Shown here piece by piece: positions 25,604 through 34,814 of a DNA stretch of 54,911 nt (position 1 is the stretch's first letter; every line of letters begins with the position of its first letter). The stretch is from positions 67,328 through 122,238 of the forward strand of contig JAQXEE010000130.1 in NCBI GenBank assembly GCA_029251005.1. Reading direction: 5' to 3'. Position numbers and translations under genes: made by a program. Source of the DNA: Flavobacteriales bacterium. Lineage in GTDB: Bacteria > Bacteroidota > Bacteroidia > Flavobacteriales_C > GCA-002722245. Below the pieces are notes generated by a model that saw only the letters and a program-made list of their open reading frames with translations, ran no database searches and was not told the DNA's origin.

Positions 25604-26773
25604 ATGGGAACAGATTCAAGATACGATCAAAGAGGTGTTTCAGCTTCGAAAGAAGATGTACACAATGCAATTAAGAATATTGATAAAGGTTTATATCCAA
25701 AGGCCTTTTGTAAAATTGTTCCTGATATTTTGACAGGCAACGAAGATTACTGTACAATTATGCATGCTGATGGCGCGGGTACTAAAAGTTCTCTAGCCTA
25801 CATGTACTGGAAAGAAACAGGCGACATGTCTGTTTGGAAAGGTATTGCTCAAGATGCAATAATTATGAATACAGATGATTTACTTTGTATTGGAGCTATT
25901 GATAATATTTTATTATCAAGTACAATTGGACGAAATAAAAACCTTATTCCAGGGGAGGTTATCGCTGCTTTAATTAACGGTACAGAAGAAGTACTTCAAA
26001 ATTTAAGAGATAATGGAATGGGAATTCATTCTACAGGTGGAGAAACTGCTGATGTAGGTGATTTAGTCCGAACATTAATTGTTGATTCGACCGTTACTGC
26101 AAGAATGAAGAGATCTGATGTTATATCCAATCATAAGATTAAGGGAGGGGATGTAATTGTTGGTATGGCAAGTCATGGACAGGCGACTTATGAATCCGAA
26201 TATAATGGAGGTATGGGGAGTAATGGGCTGACTTCTGCACGTCATGATGTTTTTGGGAAGTATCTTGCTGAGAAGTTTCCCGAAAGTTTTGATCCTGGAG
26301 TACCACATGATTTAGTTTATTCAGGTACTAAAAAATTAACAGAGGTGGTTCCTGGAACTGGGGTAACTGCAGGGAAATTAGTTTTGTCTCCAACAAGAAC
26401 TTATGCTCCAATAATTAAAAAAGTATTAGATAATTACCGAGGTGTTATCAGCGGAATGGTTCACTGTAGTGGTGGGGCACAAACTAAGGTTATGCATTTC
26501 GTTGAAGGAGTTCATGTAATCAAAGATAATTTCTTTGAAATACCGCCTTTGTTTGATGTGATTCAAAAAGAATCAGGAACTGACTGGAAGGAAATGTATA
26601 AAGTATTCAATATGGGCCACAGAATGGAAGTTTACCTTCCTGAAGAATATGCTCAAGACATTATAGATATTTCTAAATCATTCGGAGTAGATGCTCAAGT
26701 AATTGGTAGAGTAGAAACTTCAAATGTGAACAAATTAACATTGAAGTCAGAATACGGTATTTTTGAATATTAA
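25604..26773 (+). CDS. purM: Phosphoribosylformylglycinamidine cyclo-ligase (AIR synthetase)
   Basis: It closes the imidazole ring of FGAM to give AIR with ATP, the fifth step of purine synthesis. The 389-residue protein starts YDQRGVSASKEDVHNAI, with the ATP/metal-site segment MHADGAGTKSSLA, then GGETADVGD and VVPGTGVTAGKLVLSPTRTYAP. It is longer than the about 345-residue E. coli enzyme and matches the longer Bacteroidetes variety. It lies directly after a terminator yet has no clear promoter box, so it may start within the terminator region. prfA follows after 3 bp, forming an operon. Confidence 0.93.
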   Translation: MGTDSRYDQRGVSASKEDVHNAIKNIDKGLYPKAFCKIVPDILTGNEDYCTIMHADGAGTKSSLAYMYWKETGDMSVWKGIAQDAIIMNTDDLLCIGAIDNILLSSTIGRNKNLIPGEVIAALINGTEEVLQNLRDNGMGIHSTGGETADVGDLVRTLIVDSTVTARMKRSDVISNHKIKGGDVIVGMASHGQATYESEYNGGMGSNGLTSARHDVFGKYLAEKFPESFDPGVPHDLVYSGTKKLTEVVPGTGVTAGKLVLSPTRTYAPIIKKVLDNYRGVISGMVHCSGGAQTKVMHFVEGVHVIKDNFFEIPPLFDVIQKESGTDWKEMYKVFNMGHRMEVYLPEEYAQDIIDISKSFGVDAQVIGRVETSNVNKLTLKSEYGIFEY

Positions 26774-26776
26774 GAT

Positions 26777-27850
26777 ATGATAGAAAAGTTAGCACAGATA
26801 TATATAAAATTTGAGGATGTTGGGGAAAAGCTAACGCTTCCAGATATAGTATCTGATCAGGAGAAATATCGTGAATTAAGTAAACAGTATAAAGAATTAG
26901 AGCCAATTGTTATCGCTTATAAAGAGTATAAGTTAATCCTCGAGAATATAGAATCATCTAAAGAACTTCTTGCACTTGAAGAAGATGCGGAGATGAAGGA
27001 AATGGCGAGAATGGAAATAGGGGAGTTAAATAAGCGAAAGGCTGAAATGGATGAAGAGATAAAAGTTCTTTTGATTCCTAAAGATGCTGAAGATGATAAA
27101 AACGTTATTATTGAATTACGTGCTGGTACAGGTGGAGATGAAGCTTGTATTTTTGTAGAAGATATTTTTAGAATGTATTCTATGTATTTTAAAACGATGG
27201 GTTGGAAATACAAAGCACTTAATTCAACAGAAGGTACTGTTAAAGGTTATAAAGAGATAGCTCTTGAAGTTCAAGGGACTGGAGTTTATGGCGTGATGAA
27301 GTTTGAATCAGGTGTTCATCGTGTTCAAAGAGTACCAGAGACAGAGTCACAAGGAAGAGTTCATACATCGGCAATCACAATTGCTGTAATGCCAGAAGCA
27401 GAAGAGATTGATTTCGAGCTGAACTTAAAAGACGTGAAAAAAGATACTTATCGAGCGTCTGGAGCTGGTGGGCAGCATGTTAATAAAACTGAATCAGCAG
27501 TTCGGTTAACACATTTACCAACGAATACAGTTGTTGAATGTCAAGATGGTCGTTCTCAGCATAAGAATTATGATATGGCTTTAAATGTATTACGATCTCG
27601 ATTGTACCAAGCCTTATTAGATGAGAAGAATGCTGCGGTTTCCGCAACAAGAAAATCTTTGATCGGTTCGGGTGATAGATCGGCGAAGATTAGAACTTAT
27701 AATTACCCTCAAGGTAGGGTGACTGACCATAGGATTACTAAAACCATTTATAATTTATCTAATTATATGAATGGAGATGTTCAGGATATGTTTGATGCTA
27801 TGAAAATGGCTGAAACAGCAGAGAAAATGAAAGAAGGAGAATCTTTTTAA
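26777..27850 (+). CDS. prfA: Peptide chain release factor 1
   Basis: It recognises UAA and UAG at the ribosomal A site and triggers peptide release. The 357-residue protein has the RF1-type P-x-T anticodon tripeptide Pro187-Glu-Thr189 (RVPETESQGRVHTS) and the catalytic Gly231-Gly-Gln233 (GAGGQHVNKTESAVR), whose Gln is normally methylated. PET instead of the E. coli PAT still fits the RF1 pattern; RF2 would have SPF. It lies 3 bp after purM and 9 bp before pyrF. Confidence 0.97.
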   Translation: MIEKLAQIYIKFEDVGEKLTLPDIVSDQEKYRELSKQYKELEPIVIAYKEYKLILENIESSKELLALEEDAEMKEMARMEIGELNKRKAEMDEEIKVLLIPKDAEDDKNVIIELRAGTGGDEACIFVEDIFRMYSMYFKTMGWKYKALNSTEGTVKGYKEIALEVQGTGVYGVMKFESGVHRVQRVPETESQGRVHTSAITIAVMPEAEEIDFELNLKDVKKDTYRASGAGGQHVNKTESAVRLTHLPTNTVVECQDGRSQHKNYDMALNVLRSRLYQALLDEKNAAVSATRKSLIGSGDRSAKIRTYNYPQGRVTDHRITKTIYNLSNYMNGDVQDMFDAMKMAETAEKMKEGESF

Positions 27851-27859
27851 ACGATAAAG

Positions 27860-28681
27860 ATGACAAGAGAAGAACTGTTTAAAGAAATAAAAAGAAAGAA
27901 ATCATTTTTATGTGTAGGCTTGGATTCTGATCCAAAAAAAATACCTTCATTTTTAAATAAGTTCGATGATCCTGTTTTCGAATTTAATAAAAGAATTATT
28001 GATGCAACAAAGCGTTTTTGTGTTGCTTATAAACCGAATATAGCTTTCTACGAGGCACAAGGTACAAAAGGTTGGGAATCGCTACAAAAGACTCTTGATT
28101 ATATTCCAAAAGATATTTTCACGATATCTGACGCCAAAAGAGGTGATATTGGCAATACTTCTAACTTATATGCGCGTGCATTTTTTGAATCGATGAATTT
28201 TGATTCAGTGACTGTAGCTCCTTACATGGGAAATGATTCGGTTACTCCATTTTTACAATATGATGAAAAATGGGTGATCTTATTGGCTTTAACCTCCAAT
28301 ATTGGTGGTTTAGATTTTCAAACTGAAAAGCTAGAAAACGGTGATTATTTATTTGAGAAAGTACTGAAGAAATCTCTTGAATGGGGTAATGAAGATAACT
28401 TAATGTACGTAGTAGGTGCCACTAGGTCAGATTTATTAACCAGAATCCGTAAAATTGTACCCAATTCATTTTTGTTAATACCAGGGGTTGGAGCTCAGGG
28501 TGGTAGTTTGGAAGATGTTGCTGAATTTGGAATGAACGACACGTGCGGATTATTAGTGAACTCTAGTCGAGGAATCATTTTTGCTTCATCTGAAGAAGAT
28601 TTTGCAGATCAAGCAAAAGTTGAGTCGGAGAAGGTTCAGCAAAAAATGGAAGCGTTATTAAGATCAAAAAATCTTATCTGA
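27860..28681 (+). CDS. pyrF: Orotidine 5'-phosphate decarboxylase
   Basis: It removes CO2 from OMP to give UMP, the last step of pyrimidine synthesis. The 273-residue protein belongs to the longer subfamily (type 2). The catalytic array D-x-K-x-x-D is seen as [11 protein letters not shown] (Asp91, Lys93, Asp96). The N-terminal [14 protein letters not shown] and the late phosphate-binding [11 protein letters not shown] are also diagnostic. It is part of a purM-prfA-pyrF run that links purine, pyrimidine and translation functions, an order that is common in this phylum. Confidence 0.96.
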   Translation: MTREELFKEIKRKKSFLCVGLDSDPKKIPSFLNKFDDPVFEFNKRIIDATKRFCVAYKPNIAFYEAQGTKGWESLQKTLDYIPKDIFTISDAKRGDIGNTSNLYARAFFESMNFDSVTVAPYMGNDSVTPFLQYDEKWVILLALTSNIGGLDFQTEKLENGDYLFEKVLKKSLEWGNEDNLMYVVGATRSDLLTRIRKIVPNSFLLIPGVGAQGGSLEDVAEFGMNDTCGLLVNSSRGIIFASSEEDFADQAKVESEKVQQKMEALLRSKNLI

Positions 28682-28730
28682 TTTAATTTATTCTTTTCAA
28701 AACAAATACATTTAACGGAAATCATTAAAT

Positions 28731-30026
28731 GTGAGAGAAGAAATATTACACCTAGTTTGGAAATTTGGACTGTTAAATCATTTTGATTGTTATTCAACAA
28801 ATGGAGAAAAAGTACAGGTGATTTCTGTAGGAGCGCATAATGACCAAAACGCTGGTCCTGATTTTTCAACTGCCAAAATTAGAATAGGCGAAACTTTGTG
28901 GGTAGGTCATGTAGAAATTCACACTAAAACATCTGATTGGTATTCTCATTTACATCATTTTGATAAAGCATATCAAAATGTAGTGCTTCACGTAGTTTAT
29001 GAAGATGACTGTGGTGATATCGAAGGGACGAAACAGTTTCCAATATTAGAATTGAAGAAATGTGTCGATCCAGAAGTTTGGGGAAGAATTTTAAAAATAG
29101 AAAATTCAAAAAATATAATTCCTTGTTCAGCATGGTTATCAATCGTTAACGCATTAGATTGGATTTCATGGCAAGATCGCTTGCTAGTTGAGCGTTTTGA
29201 AAGAAAAGCCAAAGATGTTGAAGTTTTATTGCAACTAAACAATAAAAACTGGGAGGATGTAAGTTTTCAATTATTAGCAAAATCCCTCGGAGGAACTATC
29301 AATCAAGAGCCTTTTTTGATTCTCACAAGACTCTTGTCGTTAGAGGTGTTGAAAAAACATAGGAATGATATTTTAGTGGTAGAAAGTATTATGTTTGGAG
29401 TTGCGGGTATGCTAAACGATCATTTTTCAGATTTGTACCCTAAATCATTAAAATCAGAGTATCTCTTTTACAAACAAAAATTTAGACTTGAAGAAATGGA
29501 GTGTTTTTGGTGGAAATGGTTACGGTTACGACCTACCTCATTTCCTACAATACAGATAGCAATGTTAGCTTCCCTTATTTGTAATGTTTCCCGATTGGAA
29601 AATGTTTTTGAAATTAGAAGTTTTAAAGTCTTTAAAAAGATGATGCAAGCCAATACATGTTTGACTTCTTATTGGGAGAATCATTACATATTTGATGTTG
29701 TTTCAAAAGAGAAACCGAAAAACTGGGGTGATGATTTATTAAGACGCATTTTCATTAATGCAATTATTCCATACCAAATTGCAAGAGCTAAGGTAATGGG
29801 TACATTTTCAGCGGAAATGATACTGGATACTTTAATTGAATTGAAGCCTGAAAATAATAAAATAACTAGAATGTGGAAGGCTTTGGGTTTAAAGGTTAAT
29901 TCAGCATATGAAAGTCAGGCATTAATACAATTAAATAAAGAATATTGTTCTCAAAAAAAATGTTTAAATTGCAACATTGGACTAAAAGTTCTAAAGCAGT
30001 CTAAAAATGATAAAATTGATACGTAA
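28731..30026 (+). CDS. DUF2851 family protein
   Basis: A 431-residue soluble protein that begins with GTG at 28731 (no in-frame ATG nearby). The opening EILHLVWKFGLL and NDQNAGPDFSTAKIRIG, then WVGHVEIHTKTSDWYSH, are characteristic of DUF2851, a family of unknown function largely limited to Bacteroidetes. The Asp/Glu-His arrangement in VGHVEIH and a terminal Cys-x4-Cys-x2-Cys (CSQKKCLNC) might indicate a nuclease-like or metal site; this is speculation. Its end overlaps the PspC-like gene by 20 bp, implying translational coupling. Confidence 0.85.
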   Translation: MREEILHLVWKFGLLNHFDCYSTNGEKVQVISVGAHNDQNAGPDFSTAKIRIGETLWVGHVEIHTKTSDWYSHLHHFDKAYQNVVLHVVYEDDCGDIEGTKQFPILELKKCVDPEVWGRILKIENSKNIIPCSAWLSIVNALDWISWQDRLLVERFERKAKDVEVLLQLNNKNWEDVSFQLLAKSLGGTINQEPFLILTRLLSLEVLKKHRNDILVVESIMFGVAGMLNDHFSDLYPKSLKSEYLFYKQKFRLEEMECFWWKWLRLRPTSFPTIQIAMLASLICNVSRLENVFEIRSFKVFKKMMQANTCLTSYWENHYIFDVVSKEKPKNWGDDLLRRIFINAIIPYQIARAKVMGTFSAEMILDTLIELKPENNKITRMWKALGLKVNSAYESQALIQLNKEYCSQKKCLNCNIGLKVLKQSKNDKIDT

Positions 30027-30234
30027 AATTTTGGAGAAGCAATTCTTTGGTGTGTGCCAATGGCTAGGAGACAAGTTGGGGATGAAATCCTCACGTATCC
30101 GATTGTATTTTATTTACTTGTCATTTGTCACGGTAGCTTCACCTATTATCGCATATTTAATTATGGCTTTTGCTTTAGAGCATAAAGACATGATAAAAGA
30201 AGGGTTTCGAAAAAAACGAGTGTGGGATCTTTAA
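30007..30234 (+). CDS. PspC-domain membrane protein
   Basis: A 75-residue single-domain PspC protein. The segment FGVCQWLGDKLGMKSSRIRLYFIYLSFVT is the PspC signature (a G-V-C-x-G-x-A-type amphipathic start and R-hydrophobic helix), followed by one membrane helix. In proteobacteria PspC senses envelope stress with PspB; here no psp partners are present. The ATG lies inside the preceding DUF2851 gene (20-bp overlap). This pairing recurs in Bacteroidetes, though its meaning is unknown. Confidence 0.82.
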   Translation: MIKLIRKILEKQFFGVCQWLGDKLGMKSSRIRLYFIYLSFVTVASPIIAYLIMAFALEHKDMIKEGFRKKRVWDL

Positions 30235-30243
30235 TATAGAGTT

Positions 30244-31263
30244 GTGCGAGATCTTAGTAGGTTTAAAAACATAATATTTTCCTTTTTATTTCTTTTTCTA
30301 ATTTTAATAATTGGAGTAATAGGTTTTAAATCACTTGAGCCAAGGTATACTTTGTTGGAAGCAGTTTATATGACTGTTATTACGATTACAACTATTGGAT
30401 TTAGGGAGATTTATGAACCAACATCAGGAACAATGATCTTTATTTCCTTATTGATTGTAACAAGTTTTGGTACTTTTGCTTATGCCGTATCTGCTATTTC
30501 AGCTTATATAATTGATGGGGAGTTTCGTGAATATTTTAAAGAATACAAAGTGAAGTCGGAAGTAAGTAAACTAAAAAATCACGTAATCATTTGTGGTTAT
30601 GGAAGAAATGGATCTCAAGCAGTTACTGTTTTGAAAAAGCACAAGCAACCTTTTTTGGTTGTTGAGAACAATCCTACTGCGATCGAGGAGATAAAAAAAC
30701 ATAATCCCGAATTGCTTTTAGTGGTTGGAGACGCAACTCATGATGAGGTTCTAGAGGAGGCAGGTATACAGACAGCACAGGCTTTAATCACAACTTTACC
30801 AAGTGATTCCAATAATCTATTTGTAGTTTTGTCTGCACGTTCAGTAAATAGCAGTATTAAAATCATAAGTCGAGCATCCGAAGATAACTCAGATAAGAAG
30901 TTAAGGATTGCAGGTGCAAATAATGTAATCATGCCAGATAAAATTGGGGGAGCCCATATGGCATCACTGGTAATGAAGCCTGATATTATTGAGTTTATGG
31001 ATTATATTTCAGCTCAAAGTAATATTGATATTAATTTAGAAGAACTATCCTTTGATGTTTTACCGGAAAGGTTTAGAGGGAAAAGCATTACCGAAATTGG
31101 TATTAGACAATTGACTGGAGCGAATATTATAGGCCTGAAGAGAGATGATGGAGCTTTTGAAATTAACCCTAATCCTGAAACCCTAATTACATCTAAAATA
31201 AAAGTTTTCGTATTGGGAACACCGAATCAAATTAAAAAATTAAACGAATTATTTCAAGTTTAA
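30244..31263 (+). CDS. TrkA-N/RCK potassium-channel-type protein with atypical filter
   Basis: A 339-residue two-helix channel with a cytoplasmic RCK module. Helix 1 spans about residues 10-28, the pore loop is TVITITTIGF, helix 2 is about 63-88, then an RCK-N Rossmann domain (HVIICGYGRNGSQAV, GDATHDEVLEEAG) and a C-terminal RCK-C part. The selectivity filter reads T-I-G-F-R-E (Gly52, Phe53, Arg54) rather than T-V-G-Y-G-D, so the second filter glycine is an arginine. The GTG start at 30244 follows the PspC gene by 9 bp. Potassium transport is expected from the family, but selectivity is uncertain because of the Arg. Confidence 0.85.
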   Translation: MRDLSRFKNIIFSFLFLFLILIIGVIGFKSLEPRYTLLEAVYMTVITITTIGFREIYEPTSGTMIFISLLIVTSFGTFAYAVSAISAYIIDGEFREYFKEYKVKSEVSKLKNHVIICGYGRNGSQAVTVLKKHKQPFLVVENNPTAIEEIKKHNPELLLVVGDATHDEVLEEAGIQTAQALITTLPSDSNNLFVVLSARSVNSSIKIISRASEDNSDKKLRIAGANNVIMPDKIGGAHMASLVMKPDIIEFMDYISAQSNIDINLEELSFDVLPERFRGKSITEIGIRQLTGANIIGLKRDDGAFEINPNPETLITSKIKVFVLGTPNQIKKLNELFQV

Positions 31264-31266
31264 GTT

Positions 31267-32187
31267 ATGAAAAGAGTTTTAATCACTGGTTCAAATGGTT
31301 TACTAGGGCAAAAATTAATTTATCAATTAATTGGATACCCTGATTTTGAAGTTTTTGCAACTTCTAGGGGAGAGAATAGAACACTATTAAAAAAGAGGTA
31401 TGAATATATTCCGTTAGACATTACTGATGCGAACGAAATTGAAGAAACCTTCTCTGAAGTTAACCCTGATATTGTTATTAACTCTGCTGCAATGACTAAT
31501 GTTGATGCTTGCGAAGAGGATAAGAATGGCTGTTGGGATTTGAATGTTAATGCAGTTAAATTGTTAGCTGATGCTTGTGAGAAATATAATGCTCATTTAA
31601 TTCATGTTTCAACAGATTTTATATTTGACGGAGAAGAAGGGCCTTACGATGAAGAGGCTATTCCTAAGCCATTAAGCTATTATGGTGAGTCAAAAGTTGC
31701 AGCAGAAGATATTGTTAAAAATTCTAAATGTTCATGGGCTATAGCACGAACTGTGCTTGTATATGGAGTTGTGGATAATATGAGTAGATCAAATATTGTT
31801 TTGTGGGCAAAAAGTGCTTTGGAAAAAGGGGGTGAATTGACGGTAGTTGATGATCAGTTTAGATCACCAACATTAGCTGAAGATTTAGCTCATGGTTGTA
31901 TTCTAATAGCTCAAAAAGAGGCAACTGGAATTTTTAATATTTCTGGAGATGAATACATGTGTGTATTGGACTTAGTGAAAAGAGTAGCACGATTCTATGG
32001 AATTGATGAAAATCTAGTTAAACCTATTTCAACTTCAACTTTAAACCAAAAAGCAAAACGACCTCCTAAAACTGGGTTCATTTTGGATAAGGCAAAAAGA
32101 GAGCTCGGTTATAAACCTTCAACTTTTGAAGAAGGATTAAATATTGTTGATGTTCAGTTGTTTGCAAGTGGTTCAGAAAAAAAATAA
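31267..32187 (+). CDS. RmlD-like NAD(P)-dependent sugar-nucleotide reductase
   Basis: A 306-residue extended short-chain dehydrogenase of the RmlD/dTDP-4-dehydrorhamnose reductase type. The NAD(P) site is TGSNGLLGQ (residues 7-15), and the catalytic Tyr139-x3-Lys143 pair lies in SYYGESKVAAED with STDFIFDG upstream. In dTDP-rhamnose synthesis this enzyme reduces the 4-keto sugar, but rmlA, rmlB and rmlC are absent here. Another sugar-nucleotide reductase or a non-sugar role is therefore possible. The gene starts 3 bp after the channel gene and ends 1 bp before the symporter gene, so it is co-transcribed. Confidence 0.85.
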   Translation: MKRVLITGSNGLLGQKLIYQLIGYPDFEVFATSRGENRTLLKKRYEYIPLDITDANEIEETFSEVNPDIVINSAAMTNVDACEEDKNGCWDLNVNAVKLLADACEKYNAHLIHVSTDFIFDGEEGPYDEEAIPKPLSYYGESKVAAEDIVKNSKCSWAIARTVLVYGVVDNMSRSNIVLWAKSALEKGGELTVVDDQFRSPTLAEDLAHGCILIAQKEATGIFNISGDEYMCVLDLVKRVARFYGIDENLVKPISTSTLNQKAKRPPKTGFILDKAKRELGYKPSTFEEGLNIVDVQLFASGSEKK

Positions 32188-32188
32188 T

Positions 32189-33988
32189 ATGAGATTAGAA
32201 AAGTTATTTCTCATTACATGCGGACTTTTTTTAAGTTTTTCTTCTTTGAAAGCGGAGGAAATTTCCAATGATAATGGTTCAATTGTAGTTGAGTTTTTTT
32301 TTGACAATCCAACTGATTCAATTAATAACGTTGAAGCAAGCGTATATGTTTTAAAAGGTGGAGATGTTTTTTGTAAGTGGTCAAAGAGCTCGGTTGCTCT
32401 TTCTGATACTTTTGCACAAGGTTTTACAGAGGGTATTCCTTTTAATGTAATTGTTTACAATCGACTAGGTGATTCCTTGTTTATAGAGCGAGAAGTCGAG
32501 GCGGAATCGGCAAGTGAAATATTAAATAGCTTAATGACCCCTTTAACTGATCTGTTATGGGGTGTTTTATCTTGGGATCCATTTGCTGCAGTAGGGTTGT
32601 ATGATCCTGTTGTAAGAAATGATGAAGGGTTAGCTTTACTAAAACCAAATGGAGATCTCGTTACAAGAGGGGTTCCTTTTATTGTGGTTTGGTTATTTAT
32701 TGGGGCAATATTTTTTACTTTTTATTTCAAGTTCATAAATTTTACGGGAATAAGAGAGACTTTTCGATTACTACAAGGAAAGTATGGGGGCGACATGGAA
32801 AAGGGCGCAGAGGGCGAAATGACTCATTTTCAGGCTTTAGCAACTTCACTATCGGCGACCATTGGATTGGGTAATATAGCAGGGGTTGCAGTAGCAATTT
32901 CTACAGGAGGTCCAGGAGCTACTTTTTGGATGATATTGGCTGGGTTGTTTGGAATGACAAGTAAATTTACTGAGTGTATATTAGGCGTTAAGTATAGAGT
33001 TATAAAAGATGGTGTTGTTTCTGGTGGTCCAATGTATTACATGTCTAGAGGTATTAGTGGTTATTTAGGTAAAGGCTTAGCTTTTGTTTTTGCGTTACTT
33101 TGTGTTGGAGGTTCTTTTGGAGGTGGTAATATGTTTCAGTCAAATCAAGCTTTTGATCAAGCTAAAAATATGATTCCTGAATTATCGGGCAATGGATTTT
33201 ATTTTGGTCTTGTAATGGCTGCTCTGGTTGGATTTGTTATTGTCGGAGGAATAAAAAGTATAGCAAAAGTTACTGATAAAATTGTACCTCTAATGGCGAT
33301 TGGCTATGTTTTGGCAGCATTGGTTATAATCGGAATTAATATAGAACATACCCCTGCAGCTATTTCACAAATCTTGGGAGGGGCCTTCAATGGAGACGCT
33401 TTAAAGGGAGGTGTTTTAGGTGTTATGGTTGTTGGTATTCAAAGAGCTTCATTTTCAAATGAGGCTGGTGTTGGTTCTGCTGCGATTGCTCATTCAGCAG
33501 TGAAAACTAATTATGCAGCTTCTGAAGGTTTTGTCGCTATGGTAGGCCCGTTTGTGGATACTGTAATAGTTTGCTTAATGACTTCTTTGGTGTTAATATT
33601 CACTGGATACTCTAACGGAGAGTCGGGAGCTACAGGAGCAAAGCTTACATCTTTAGCGTTTGAGTCTGTATTCTCATGGTATGGTTGGGTGTTGTTAATC
33701 GCTATTTTATTATTTTCTTTTTCAACAATGATATCATGGAGTTATTATGGGTTAAAGGCTTGGCAATATGTTTTTGGGGATTCGAAGTTTTCTTCTACCC
33801 TCTACAAATTATTGTTTTTATTATTTGTTGTGGTTGGAGCGTCCTCGAGCTTAGGTACTGTAATGGATTTCTCTGATTTAATGATACTTGCGATGGCTGT
33901 TCCTAACATTTTGGCATTGTATATCTTATTACCAAAAGTGAAAGAGGAGTTGAATAAATACTGGGCTAAAGTTTCTGCTCTAAAATAG
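32189..33988 (+). CDS. Sodium:alanine symporter (AGCS) with extra N-terminal exported domain
   Basis: ATG at 32189, directly after the preceding stop, gives 599 residues; an earlier in-frame start at 32144 is rejected because it lies within rmlD. Residues 1-22 look like a signal peptide. About 23-108 form a small soluble, beta-rich domain predicted outside the membrane. The AGCS transporter core starts near residue 110 with LTDLLWGVLSW, followed by SATIGLGNIAGVAVAISTGGPGATFWM and SNEAGVGSAAIAHSA, both family signatures. Usual AGCS members have about 450-540 residues, so this extension is notable. Substrates in the family are Ala or Gly with Na+. It is part of the same operon. Confidence 0.88.
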   Translation: MRLEKLFLITCGLFLSFSSLKAEEISNDNGSIVVEFFFDNPTDSINNVEASVYVLKGGDVFCKWSKSSVALSDTFAQGFTEGIPFNVIVYNRLGDSLFIEREVEAESASEILNSLMTPLTDLLWGVLSWDPFAAVGLYDPVVRNDEGLALLKPNGDLVTRGVPFIVVWLFIGAIFFTFYFKFINFTGIRETFRLLQGKYGGDMEKGAEGEMTHFQALATSLSATIGLGNIAGVAVAISTGGPGATFWMILAGLFGMTSKFTECILGVKYRVIKDGVVSGGPMYYMSRGISGYLGKGLAFVFALLCVGGSFGGGNMFQSNQAFDQAKNMIPELSGNGFYFGLVMAALVGFVIVGGIKSIAKVTDKIVPLMAIGYVLAALVIIGINIEHTPAAISQILGGAFNGDALKGGVLGVMVVGIQRASFSNEAGVGSAAIAHSAVKTNYAASEGFVAMVGPFVDTVIVCLMTSLVLIFTGYSNGESGATGAKLTSLAFESVFSWYGWVLLIAILLFSFSTMISWSYYGLKAWQYVFGDSKFSSTLYKLLFLLFVVVGASSSLGTVMDFSDLMILAMAVPNILALYILLPKVKEELNKYWAKVSALK

Positions 33989-33992
33989 GGAG

Positions 33993-34814
33993 ATGAAATA
34001 CTTTCAACTTACAAAAAATGAGCAATATGGAATATTGGGGTTGTTAATTATTTTAGGCTGCTTATTAGGTGTGAAGTATTATTCTTTACAGTTGAGTTTT
34101 TCAGTTCAAAAAACTAGCATTGTTAAAGATGTTAAAGAAGACTTAAAAACATTTCATAAAGAAGATGTAAAGTATTCTCCAACAAGAGTTGAAAAAAAGA
34201 GCCATCCCTTTTTTATCGTTGATTCGTTAAAAGTTAAGCGTAAATTCGATCCTAATAAGTTTGAAGTTATGGATTGGCTGAACTTGGGTTTGCCTTCTTC
34301 AATTGCTGAAAGAACGTTTAAGTATATAAAGCTAAATGGGGGTGTTGATTCTGCTTCTTCACTATTAAATGTTTATGGTTTTAAAGAAACTTGGTATACT
34401 CAGATTAAGGATTCTGTTTTTATTCCTACACTATGTATCTCAATTAATTCTGCTACCGTTGTTGATTTTGAACGCATTAAAGGAATCGGTCAAGTCTTAT
34501 CTAAAAGAGTAATAAATTACAGAGATTATTTAGGCGGTTTTGTATCGATAGATCAGTTAAAACAGGTTTATGGAATCGATTCAAATATAATAGTTGATAA
34601 TATAAAAAACTTTAAAGTTGATTTGGAAAATGTTGATCAAATAAACATCAATACTAGCTCTTTTAATTTTATGGTGGCTAAACCATATATCTCGAAAAAA
34701 GCGGCTAAAAATTTATTAATAATGAGGGCTAATAAGAAATTAGATTTTAACTCAATTATTGATGTTTTTGGTGAAATTTATTGGTTTAAGCATAAACATT
34801 ATTTTAAATGGTAA
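33993..34814 (+). CDS. Helix-hairpin-helix domain protein (ComEA-like)
   Basis: A 273-residue protein with one membrane helix near the N-terminus (residues about 12-32), a charged linker, and HhH repeats. One is SINSATVVDFERIKGIGQVLSKRVINYRDYLGGF followed by IDQLKQVYGI; a further repeat is ININTSSFNFMVAKPYISKKAAKNLLIMR. These match ComEA-type DNA-binding modules, which in competent bacteria capture incoming DNA at the membrane. In Bacteroidetes the role is unproven. The end overlaps apt by 7 bp. Confidence 0.8.
   Translation: MKYFQLTKNEQYGILGLLIILGCLLGVKYYSLQLSFSVQKTSIVKDVKEDLKTFHKEDVKYSPTRVEKKSHPFFIVDSLKVKRKFDPNKFEVMDWLNLGLPSSIAERTFKYIKLNGGVDSASSLLNVYGFKETWYTQIKDSVFIPTLCISINSATVVDFERIKGIGQVLSKRVINYRDYLGGFVSIDQLKQVYGIDSNIIVDNIKNFKVDLENVDQININTSSFNFMVAKPYISKKAAKNLLIMRANKKLDFNSIIDVFGEIYWFKHKHYFKW

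Noticed and set aside
32144-32188. Longer start for the AGCS symporter
   Set aside because: It lies inside the preceding RmlD-like gene and precedes the natural signal peptide, which begins at 32189.
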